In this document: piece by piece, positions 48,685 through 58,333 of the stretch
Layout: the number at the start of each line of letters is the position of its first letter
Position numbering within the stretch: the stretch's first letter is position 1
From: Spinacia oleracea
Taxonomy: Eukaryota; Streptophyta; Magnoliopsida; Caryophyllales; Amaranthaceae
NCBI RefSeq assembly: GCF_020520425.1
Contig: NC_079487.1
Coordinates: 42,477,219 to 42,541,218 of the forward strand
Length of the DNA stretch: 64,000 nucleotides
Direction of reading: 5' to 3'
The notes under the pieces: model-generated
Told to the model about the DNA's origin: nothing
Databases searched by the model: none
The model's input: only the letters and a program-made list of their open reading frames with translations
Translations under genes and position numbers: made by a program

Positions 48685-51177
48685 TGTAATACCTCGTATT
48701 TTTATAATATTTATAAGTATATTTTATTATATTTATAAAGCATTTTACGATTAATTCGCATTTAAATAATATTTAAATGTATTTTATTTAAATGTATTTT
48801 AATTAATTAGAATATTTATTATTTTAATTAATTACGAAACGAATTTAATTCTTGAGTCGGAAAATTAAATGGGTTGCAAATGATTTTTAAAGGCTTCAGG
48901 TTTTAAATGAAAAGTCCAATTCGTTTTATTAAACGAGCCCAATTAAAAGAATTTAATTCCAAACTCTTGGCTAGCCCAATCATTTAATTGCTAAGCCCAA
49001 TCCTATTTTCCTAAGCCTAGCCCATTAAAAATAAGGAGCCTATAAATAGGACTCCTCATCATTAAATGAGCCCCTAAAATTCATAAACCCTATTTTGCTT
49101 TGCTTTCCCATCACTCTTCCTCTCTCCTCTCCATCTCTTTGCTCGGCCTCACGCCCAATCGGCCTCACGCCCACTCGTGCTGCACCGCACGGCCTTGTGC
49201 CCTCGTGCTGCACGCCCTCGGCCTCGTGCCCTCGTGCTGCACGCCCTCGGCCTCGTGCCCTCGTGCTGCACGCCCTCGGCCTCGTGCCCTCGTGCTGCAC
49301 GCCCTCGGCCTCGTGCCCTCGTGCTTGTCTCTCGCCCACACTCCCTCTCGTCTCTCTTCTCTTGCCCGCAGCCCGCAGCGAGCACTCGTTCCCTGCGCTG
49401 CTGCCGTCCCTTGTTGTTGCTCGTGTGCTCGCGCACACCTTGCTCGTCCCCTTGCTTGTGTGCTCAGCGCACACCCTTGCTCGCCCCTCTCACTCGCACG
49501 CTGCGCCAGCCCGCGCGCGCTGCCCTGCCCCTTTGTTCGTCGCCTTGCCGTGCGCGCACCCACACACGGACGTGTGTGTGTGTGTGTGTTGTTCGTGTTC
49601 GTAATTCAATTCTTGATTGTTCGTGATTGTTCCGTGCTACAGGCTGGATTGGAGGTTATTTCTAGTTGAGTGCTCGTTATTGCAAAGTGGCCCCTACGCT
49701 TAGGTATTCAAGGTACGTACAAGTCTAGGGCGACCACACCTTTTGTCAATGACATTACATGATTGTTGATGATCTGAATTATATTATGTGGATTCATATA
49801 TGCTTTGGTGAACGATCATGTGGATTAATGTTATTGGAATTATTGAATTGTTGGTTGAACAAGCATGTTGAGATTATTATGAGTATGGATTTCATTGTCA
49901 ATCATGTTGTTCAATATTTATGCATGTATGGTTTGTTTCACATGCAAGGGATGATCATTTAATTGTATGCTATGGTACGGGTTGTCTAGCATACTTTGAG
50001 CCAATTATTCGTACCTCGTTGTACTGTTTATTTTACCACATGTGAAGGGTTAGCTCATGTAAGCCACCGCACATGTAGGGTTCAGTTGGGAGTATTATGT
50101 ATGAAATGAATTAGGATTTGTCGTGCAAGGGCACAACCCCTCATGTTAATGTGCATGATGTGGAGTCTCACTTTGGTGAGGAGGAACATGGTAGTAATTT
50201 CACAAGAGTCTTGCTTGGTTGATCACAAGTCTTAAAGCATTAAAATGAGATTGTTTTGGTTGTCGTTTATTAATTGTATGTGTGTATATTGTTGAGTGTT
50301 GAGTTCGCCTTCAAATAAAATATTAATAAACGTAAAGTGCAACCGGAACAAGCTTCAAAACTCTTGGAACGTATATACCTTGAGTATGAACAATGGGGGG
50401 GAGTCTTGCCGGAAAGCTCGTACTCCTACTAATGATACAAGACGTTGTTTCATTTATAATATGCGCAGGAATTCCGTCGGTATGGCCCGACACTCGGTAT
50501 GGTCCGATTTTATTATTTATTATTTGGTGTATGGTTGGCTCCCATCACCTTTTCCTTTATGGAACTTTCTTTTGGCCCGTTCAAAGCTTATTCTAATTGA
50601 ATTGTGAGTCAAGAGTCGAGTCAAGAGTCGAGTCTTGTATTCATGATTGATTGTTTATTATTATATGGATTTTGCATGTTGATTAGTACTTAGTGAGTGA
50701 TGCATGTTTTAGTTTCACTCACTCTATGCTTGTAAGTACTCAGCTTTTGCTGACTACGTGCTTTGTGTGTTTTGGTCATGGCCTTTACCTTAATGACCCT
50801 ATGATGATCTATCATTTGCACTTGCATTGATGGGGAGTAGAATAATATAGCAGGTTGGTAGATCGGAATCATGTGGCTTGGGATGATCGAGAGAGTTGCA
50901 TGTTTTCGTATACTTTGAAACTATTTAATAATACTTTAATTATGTTTGAAATGTTTGAACTATTTATGTTTTGGTTTTGGGCCATTATGGTTCCGAATTG
51001 TAGGAGGCCTCGATATTTCATTTATTATGTTTTTAAAAGTTAGTTGACATTAAATTCCGCTGCGTAATTCTGGTAATAGCCTTAACCGTTATCACGGTGG
51101 CGGTAATACTTTAGTAATTCCTTTATTTTAAGTTGGAAAATGATTTTATAAAAGCAAGGAATTATTAGGGTGTTACA
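48685..51177 (+). mobile_element. Solo LTR (2493 bp), TGTAATACCTCG family
   Basis: It starts TGTAATACCTCG and ends GGGTGTTACA, flanked by AGATC on both sides (48680-48684 and 51178-51182), a perfect 5-bp duplication. TATAAATA is at 49041-49048, followed by a GC-rich island at 49140-49560 that would be transcribed. No gag or pol inside. It is related to the CACTA-split LTR at 23098. Confidence 0.85.
49203..49325 (+). repeat. 29-bp minisatellite in LTR GC island
   Basis: CTCGTGCTGCACGCCCTCGG plus CCTCGTGCC recurs four times nearly perfectly, with a partial fifth unit. Because 29 is not a multiple of 3, each reading frame cycles through the same repeated peptide. Confidence 0.85.
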
Positions 51178-51182
51178 AGATC

Positions 51183-51310
51183 AGATTTGCTCATTTGAAA
51201 TTTTTGCTCATTTAAATATTTTTTTACTCATTTGAATTTTTTTTTGCTCATTTGAGTTTTTTTTGCTCATTTAAACTTCGTTTTGCTCATCTTGCCGAAA
51301 TGAGCAAATT
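51183..51310 (+). repeat. TTTGCTCATTTGAA tandem words
   Basis: TTTGCTCATTTRAA with T-runs recurs about six times at ~22-bp spacing, ending with an inverted ATGAGCAAA. The LTR at 48685 inserted at its edge. Confidence 0.7.
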
Positions 51311-51922
51311 TTACAAAATCTTCTTTACTACTGAAACCAACTTTTGTGCCCAAAGTACGGAACGACTTTCCATCGGCCCACAGGTGAACGAGTTAGCTCA
51401 AGACCTATAAAATTACAAAGTACAAACCCAAAACACAGTACAAGACTCACCATGCCAGCGCGAGGCCGCTGAGACAAGTGCCAATCCGGCCGAAACACCA
51501 GGTCGGAAGGGATCCAACCAGTACTAGGGAAAGCGGGCGCATCTCAGGGAACCATACCCCCGCCTGGCGCTTTTATTGTAACCGCTTCATCATCCGAAGA
51601 ATCTTCCTCGGCAGCTCGAACCACAGATGATTCAGCGAGTTTCCTCCGGGTGTGACGAGGCATACTAAATCAAGTAGCATACAAAGTGTCAAAATTCTAA
51701 ACTGGGGGCTATCCTACGCTGGCCTATGCAAAGTATTCGAAACAACAATCCCCAGTGGATCTCTAGTTCAAGATACAAATTCCTACACCAACGCCTAGGG
51801 TACCCACGCCGAAGCAGGTATACGAGTTCTACATCAACGCCTAGGCTATCCATGCCGAAGCAGATACAAGTTCAAAACAATTCAAAAGTACAAGTTCCAA
51901 CAGTTCAAGTTCAAGTGGCTAT
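51311..51922 (-). pseudogene. Fragment resembling Tat leader and gag start
   Basis: On the minus strand ATG at 51664-51666 opens MPRHTRRKLAESSVVRAAEE and stops after ~37 codons, with no known domain. Between it and the LTR lie duplicated 40-bp words (TACACCAACGCCTAGGGTAC / TACATCAACGCCTAGGCTAT at 51780-51860) and ATCCCCAGTGGATC at 51748, which resembles the primer-binding site ATCCCCAGTGGAGTCACCA at 63567. It may be the 5' internal end of another Tat copy sharing the LTR at 51923. Confidence 0.35.
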
Positions 51923-52781
51923 TGTGAGGGGGTCGAAAAAGCACGAGGCTAATGCGTGACCTCGTCCCTCGTGGGTGTGACGATTCTTTTTATTCAATCA
52001 AGTGTAATTGGATTCCATGTGAGTATACACCCAATTGACTAGTAATATAGGAGTCGCCATTCAGTTTTTAATGACAATGAGAAAAACTGACAAAACCCGG
52101 TTAACGTGACATAAAGGGAGTGAAATTATGTTTAACCACGACGGCCGTAGGTTCCCTTGTGATCCCTGGTGTGGGGATCTATCAATATACACCCACAAGG
52201 TAGAGATTGAGGGTTCGGGGGACTGTAACTACCGAGAGGAGTACTTCGCTCGTCGATAACTCCAGAGGCAGGATATCCTTACTAGCTCAGCATAAATCAT
52301 TGAAGGAACATGCGTTAACTATTAAACTAATCTGAGTTGATTTTAGCAATATGCAACATATAATACTAATTCGATCGTGATTATCTGATTTAAATAGCAT
52401 TAAGGGACCTAGCATGATAATCCGATTTCCCAAAAATATTATATTTGTTAGGCGTGATAGAACAATCAGATTAGGTTAGTTTAACAGTTCATAAAAAGGG
52501 CGAGGAAAGCAGTTAAATCATCGAAAAGGGACACATTACGACGCACCCTTGAGAGGTGCGTCACGGTTCTCAGAAAACTAACCACTTTGACTTTGCTATT
52601 TCTCCTTTTTATTTAACGAATCTCAATTATGGGACAGGATACGTTCTGTTCGATTTATGGATCGATTGCGACAGAACGCGTGAACAATTTCGCAGCGAGA
52701 GGCTTAAGCTAAGGGTTGGAGTCAATACTCAGAATATAGTTATGTGTTGTGTGTGTTCTTTTCACGTCGAATTTAGGGGCC

Positions 52782-52789
52782 TATTTATA
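52782..52789 (-). promoter_or_regulatory. TATA box of Tat LTR
   Basis: TATAAATA on the minus strand within CCCTATAAATAGGCCCC. The double-dyad motif copy A lies 75-135 bp upstream. Confidence 0.65.
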
Positions 52790-52863
52790 GGGAAGAGTTC
52801 GTGGAAAGATAGAATTGCAGAGTTCTAATCCACAAAGAATTAGGAAAAAACACGTACCCAGGT

Positions 52864-52924
52864 ATTTTCAGCGCCCAGGCCTGGGCGCCGAAGATTTCGG
52901 CGCCCAGAGCCAGGCGTTGAAAAT
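52864..52924. repeat. GCGCCCAG double-dyad motif, copy A (LTR U3)
   Basis: Outer arms ATTTTCA / TGAAAAT enclose GCGCCCAGGCCTGGGCGC (a perfect 18-bp palindrome) and a second dyad GGCGCCCAG-AGC-CAGGCG, joined by GAAGATTTC. Three other copies lie in the same retrotransposon. It could fold as two hairpins closed by a common stem. Confidence 0.85.
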
Positions 52925-53384
52925 AGGGTCTGGGCTGTTTTCTTTAGTCAGATTCGGATTCCTGAAATCCGTAGAGTTTGAGATTAATTCGAGTCTTTTA
53001 GCGCGTACCAATTTTGTGACGGAATGCGTCTGGGCCCGTTACGAACTCTAGGCTCGTTAGGATTTCAATTAATACGTAACTCTTATTTCCGAATCATATA
53101 AGGAATAGGATTCTCGCAGTTTTCTATCTCATTTAGGATTTATGTTGGAATGCAACACCTAATTCTGACAGGTTTCTATCTTTTATGATTTGCCACTTTT
53201 AGAAGCTACCTTTTACGGCAGTTACTGTTTTTAGCAGGTTTTCATAAATAGCAGGTTTCGGGTGAAATGAAAAGGGGAATTGAGATTCATTTATTTTATA
53301 GGAGATGCGTTGTCAAGTGGAGATTTATGTTTTCATCATCGAACCTTTCCCTTGCGGGAATGGGGACAAAAGTAGGTGTCTACA

Positions 53385-53401
53385 GTTAGCCCCCACTTTG
53401 A
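53385..53401 (-). promoter_or_regulatory. Polypurine tract of Tat element
   Basis: On the minus strand AAAGTGGGGGCTAAC lies directly upstream of the LTR start TGTAGACACC. Confidence 0.75.
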
Positions 53402-53779
53402 CTGAGTCTTGGAGTAAGACGATGGTCAAAGTATTAGACGGAGTGCGTCACACAAGCCATGGTGTATTGTGACCTGTTTTGCGAGGGTCTCACGAGCCCC
53501 CGAGTGATAACATTTGACTTAAGGGTCATCACTTGAAATGATGACATATCCCTCACGTGTCATTGGGACTTGTCAACTGATAGTATAGAAACTTCCTCAC
53601 TTTTTCATTGGAAGGATCTAAAGGTGCGTAGAAACTCCCTTACTTTGTCATTGGGAGTAGCTACAGAGTTTTTCGAAATCAAAGCTGTAAAGTGTAATTG
53701 GGCCTGGCCAAGCCCAATCACGAGGTAAAAACGTTTTGTAAAGATTCTCATTTTCAGGGCTAGCTAAACGAGAAAACCC

Positions 53780-53900
53780 CCTTGTTTTTATAGGACGTAA
53801 AACGAAGGAAAATCCAGCACCCTTGTTTTTATAGGACGTAAAACGAAGGAAAATCCAGCACCCTTGTTTTTATAGGACAGAAAACGAAGGAAAATCCAGC
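53780..53900. repeat. 41-bp minisatellite (3 copies) in Tat 3' UTR
   Basis: CACCCTTGTTTTTATAGGAC followed by GTAAAACGAAGGAAAATCCAG recurs three times with one or two changes. Confidence 0.85.
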
Positions 53901-53921
53901 AAAAGTTATCACCGCAGCGAC

Positions 53922-54330
53922 TAAGGACCTGTGCGGTTTAATGGCGCAGACCCCGCCGGCTAAAGATGGCGAGCCTGTCCGCTAAGGGTGGACACGCCGT
54001 CCGATAGAAGTGGACGAATCTGTTTTTGAAATTTGAAAATAAGGACCTACGCGATTTGTGACGTAGACCCCGCCGGCTAAAGATGGCGAACCTTGTCCGC
54101 TAAGGGTGGACACCCCGTCCGACAGAAGTGGACGAATCTAATTTGAAATTTGTTTTGCTTTTTTGAAAATAAGGACCTACGCGGTTAGTGACGTAGACCC
54201 CGCCGGCTGAAGATGGCGAGCCTATTTTAAATTTGAAGACTTTATTTCTTTCGAAAACTGAGGACCTGCGCGGCTACTGACGCAGACCCCGCCGGCTGAG
54301 GGTGGGCGAGCCCATTTTGAATTTCTTATT
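53922..54330. repeat. ~90-125-bp tandem repeat (4 copies) in Tat 3' UTR
   Basis: Each unit opens AAGGACCTRYGCGG, continues GACCCCGCCGGCTAAAGATG and, in the first two units, GTCCGCTAAGGGTGGACA. Later units lose the second half. Ogre/Tat 3' UTRs are known to breed such repeats. Confidence 0.85.
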
Positions 54331-54551
54331 TTGCCTATGTAGAAGGGCTTTTGTGATTACAACCTGTTGGTGGGTCGTAATATTTCCTGATTAGATGTGT
54401 CCTATAAGTGGGTCCACACTGTGTATATTTTTGTTTAACAATTTTTTTTTTTTTTTTCAAAATACCTTTTTTTTTTGGGGAAGAAATATCAAGATAACGG
54501 ATATCTTACACAAAATAGGGGAGTACGCGTGCCCGACTCGCTGTCTGGGAA

Positions 54552-54616
54552 GCATTTTCAGCGCCCAACTGTGGGCGCGAGAATTTCTAACGCCCAGAGT
54601 TGGGCGTTGAAAATGC
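54552..54616. repeat. GCGCCCAG double-dyad motif, copy B (antisense promoter)
   Basis: Outer arms GCATTTTCA / TGAAAATGC enclose GCGCCCAACTGTGGGCGC and AACGCCCAGAGTTGGGCGTT, joined by GAGAATTTC. It ends 17 bp before the TATA-like box of the antisense gene. Confidence 0.85.
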
Positions 54617-54632
54617 GAAGGGGGGGCTGGTC

Positions 54633-54640
54633 TTTAAATA
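54633..54640 (+). promoter_or_regulatory. TATA-like box of antisense gene
   Basis: TTTAAATA is followed by a pyrimidine-rich leader (54650-54773), then GTAAGT at 54774, which can splice to the TGATCAG acceptor just before ATG 55274. Confidence 0.55.
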
Positions 54641-55273
54641 CGCGGACCGTCTCCTTCCTTTCCCATTTCCACCATTTTCGCTCAAACTCTTCACTTCTTT
54701 CTACTGATTTTTGCTCGTTTCCTTCACTTTTCTTCACGAATTCTACTCCAAATCACTTCCTAATCTTCCCAACGTAAGTAATTTTCAGTAATTTTGAGCT
54801 TTTTTGTCAATTTCAGTATTTTTGTCAAGTATTTTTGTGCATGAAATTGATTTGGGGTTTTTTGATTTTGTGCCCCTTTCCTTCAATTAGATAGTTGGAA
54901 ATGTTCCACATAACATGTTAATTAGTTTGTGCATGTTAATTTTTGCAAGTATGTTGATTTTTGTTGAATTTGGGCATTTTCATGCTAGCCCCCAAGTATA
55001 CCTACGACCCTAGTTTTTTCTTATAATGTAGGTGTTCTTGGTATATTGCTTGCGTTCCTCATAATTCATGGGTGACAAATTATGGAAGAATTTTTATTTT
55101 GCTGGAGTTAATTTTTACTTAGGGAATTTTTCTAAGTATGAACTTAGTATCATGTTTTTAGGGAACAAAAATTGTATGACTCCATTTCATGAGTGAAATG
55201 CACTCTTTTTTAAGGATCGGTGTGAGTGCCGATTTTGTCAAAGGTATAATGCCTTGTTGTATTGTTGATCAGC

Positions 55274-57548
55274 ATGTCTGACGAGTCGTTACCCCATCCT
55301 GGTGGCCACGAGGAGCGTGGCATGACGCGTCAGTCTACTGGCGCGGGTCCCCTATGGGTGGGCCCTGAGCTCTACGACGGTCGTGATCTGCACTACGACC
55401 TAGAGCACCACGTGACTTCCCGCCTTCACGCGAGGAGAGAGACTACGGTTCGCGGCTATGGCGCAGCGACGAGTGAGACCGTTTTTAGCTACCTAAGCTC
55501 GGATGCCCAGGCCTTGGTGAGGGCGAGCTCACTGTTTCCGGTGGTTGAGACCTTCTGGGAGATACTGCGGCTTAACATTTCCCTGTCCTTTCTGCGGTCG
55601 TTTATGAGGTGGTGGTGGGATACCACCAACACCTTCCATTTTCCTTGGGGCGAGATGACGATCACTCCTAAGGACTACACGGCTTTGACGGGGTTGACCT
55701 TTACAGGGAACCCCGTTCGTCTGAGGTCGGATGGCCCATCGCCGACTGTTGCTGAGGGTACCAGGCTCCTGGGCTCGTGGATGGGTAGTAGATTACCTTC
55801 GTACCAGCCCCGTGGGATACCTTTCGCTGACCTGATGTGGGCTTTGGAGCATGGGGTAGAGGAGTCGCCTTCGAGACAGGCTCGGCTGTTCTACCTCCAT
55901 TTTATTACTTCCACTTTTCTATCGGGTCCGACTGACACCTTTGACCCGAGGTGGATAGGCATGGTGGAGGACGTGTCTACACTGGGTGACTATCACTGGG
56001 GCGATTTGGGCTATGCGACGCTTGTCGGCCAGATGAGTTTGTCGGTGCGCGACTCGGACCCGAGTAGACGTCACTTTGTAATTACATTAGCGGGAGTGCC
56101 GCGTTTGATCGAGGTATGTGCCTAGACTTTCTTTTATTTTCTCGCTTTTACCGGGCCTCTTTTTTTTAATGTTTTATTGTCCTTTTCTTTTTGCAGCTGT
56201 GGGCCTTTGAGCACTTACCTTGGCTGGCTCCCCGAAAGGGGTAGAGGCCTTTGGAGTTCCCTGCCGGTCGCCGTTGGGGTTGGAAGAAGAAGCTGACAGT
56301 GCGTCCACCGCCCGATACCGTGTGGGATCTTATCCGGGACGGGAACCCTGAGCATGTACAAAATCTTATCCTCTATCTCGTATTTCGTCATTCTTTTTTA
56401 TTTTCTATGTGCGAGATCTGACTGCGTTTGTACAAAAACAGGTGGTTTGGACCCCATGGCTCTCTTTTAGGGGTACCCATGCTTCGGTCGGGGATAATTA
56501 TGCCCTGAGCCAGATGCGGGTCTTGTTCGTTGGCCACCGGGACCCTGTCTGGTACCTGGGAGAGCGGGTACGTATGCAGACGGTCGGGGCTTTTTCGGTG
56601 CCCAGGCCTCCGCCTGCGACCATGCTGTCTACTCGCTCGATAGGAGAGTCGTGGAGGGTCCACTCGAGGACTGGCGTGCCGGCGACGGAGTTGGTGATAG
56701 AGGGAGCTAGCTATTACCAGTTTATCCAGGATTCTCTTCGTCTCCCGGAGCCTGGCGCTGTAAGTTGCCTCCTCTCTTCGTATTGATTTTAGTGTTTTCA
56801 TGCTCGTGCCCATGTGTTTATGCCTACTGTGTTTTGTGCAGGAGTGTCCAGACCCTTCGTTGGGGGGATGGGTGCTTCCCGATGCTCGGATCTCGTATAC
56901 CGGAGAGAGTGGATCCGAGATTGTGGAGACTTTCCCGGAAGACCGGGTTTTCCATGCTCCGCTCCCTGAGGGAGTACAGGCGGTATGCACCTTTTATTTG
57001 TGTACTCTTCTTATATTTTTTCTTTCTTTTTTACTAACATTCCTGTTTCAGGTTCCGGCCCGTACGACCAATGCGATGGTGGGGGTGATCAACCGGTTGA
57101 AGTCCGCGTTGGTTCGAGCTCGGTCTGCACTTTCTTGCAGGAGCCCCCACTCTACTCGGGTAATGTGCCCTCTTTTTTCTTTTGATCTGTACCTTTTGTT
57201 TGGCTTTCGGTTATTCACTCTCTTTTTTGTCCTTTTTTGTAGACGGCGGCTGGACGTGCCGGGGCCGACGACGCGAGTCCCTCGGGCGGGGGACACGGTC
57301 GTGAGAGAGAGAGGGCGCGACACTCGCCCCTACGGCATCGCCGTTCCGACGCGGGGGTGAGTTCTTCCGGGGAGAGGTCCGAGCCGGAGCGTAGGCGACG
57401 TTCCGTGTCGGTGGCCCGAGAGCCTAGCCCCGAGTTGCAGTCACAACCTCATTTTTGGGGTGACTCTGGCTGGGGGCCCTCATACCACGGGGAGTGGAGT
57501 GGATGGACCGGCGAGGCTTGGAGACATGGAGCCGATGACGAGTCTTAG
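55274..57548 (+). pseudogene. Plant mobile domain (PMD) gene antisense to Tat pol, one nonsense codon
   Basis: Six exons join in phase 0: 55274-56113, 56197-56355, 56442-56759, 56842-56982, 57052-57159 and 57243-57548 (624 codons with stop). FPWGEMTITPKDYTALTGL in exon 1 and LWAFEHLPWLAP in exon 2 are typical of the plant mobile domain (aminotransferase-like, PMD), shared by MAIL1/MAIN-type host proteins and transposable elements. The tail of exon 6 is Arg/Ser/Gly-rich and low complexity. A TAG at 56242-56244 (codon 296) breaks exon 2; all introns keep clean GT/AG ends. Upstream are a TATA-like box and a probable 5'-UTR intron (54774-55273). PMD genes antisense to pol are described for Tat elements; their role is unknown. 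GC content is higher than the surroundings. Confidence 0.85.
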
Positions 57549-58230
57549 GCTTACCTCCTGTTTTGTACATATTCATTCTTGTATTCCGCGTGTATATATA
57601 TATTTTTTTTGCGATTTTTGGTGCAAGAATGTTTTGAGCCTTCCGTGGGCTTTGTTTTAACATATTATAGCAATATTAGCTTTCTAAACCAACGACGAAT
57701 TTTGAAAAGGAAAAGACTTTCGTAAAAATAATGAGTTCATATAAGAGTGCACACATATTTTTAGACTAACCGACTACTTGGGGTATTACATATGCATGTT
57801 CACTATTTTTTTGTTTTTTGCCGATTCGTGCCATACTCCTTTGTTGGGCTTGTTCCTGGAAATTCTTGTGGCTTTGTTTTTTTTTTTTTCATTCTATTTG
57901 GTCTTGCCCGTGCATGGGTTAGGGTAGAGTGCCCTTTGCAATATCTTTTCTTCTTGATGCGTTGCATGACTTTATTATTTTTTTAATTTTTATTGGACCG
58001 AATCCTTGAGAAGGATTGCCTACGTATCTTGTCAGAATTAGGTCGCGCGTAGTTCTAGCTTTTGAGAAAATTTTTGAAAGGGTGTTCATTACACGTCTGC
58101 TTCCCCCCCCCCCCCCCCCCCCCCAAGTGTTCGTGGCTCTTTTGAGGGTTAGAAAAAGGAGTACGAACACTTGCAGAAGCGGGAGGGTAGGTGGCAAGAG
58201 AGAATGACGCCCGACCAAGGGCGAAGGAAA
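57549..58230. other. Region between antisense gene and pol
   Basis: 3' UTR of the antisense gene and noncoding spacer. It contains a short (TA)n tract at 57592 and a run of 22 C at 58103-58124. No gene. Confidence 0.5.
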
Positions 58231-58290
58231 TATCGGCGCCCAGGCCTGGGCGTGAAAAATAACAGCGCCCAGTCCTGGGCGTTAAAGTTT
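58231..58290. repeat. GCGCCCAG double-dyad motif, copy C (after pol stop)
   Basis: GGCGCCCAGGCCTGGGCG and CAGCGCCCAGTCCTGGGCG, joined by TGAAAAATAA; the outer arm is weaker than in the other copies. It lies ~45 bp beyond the pol stop codon. Confidence 0.8.
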
Positions 58291-58333
58291 TGTCCTTCAC
58301 TTTTTCTACCTTATCGAGTTTTATGCCGTTTGC

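Larger units (their letters stand above)
51923..53384 (-). mobile_element. 3' LTR of Tat element (1462 bp)
   Basis: On the minus strand it begins TGTAGACACC (53384) and ends CCCCCTCACA (51923). The minus-strand TATA box is TATAAATA (+ 52782-52789). Identical layout to the 5' LTR start at 63587. Confidence 0.88.

Noticed and set aside
49040-49669. Several frames of 95-189 codons on both strands
   Set aside because: They are created by the 29-bp minisatellite and GC-rich LTR sequence.
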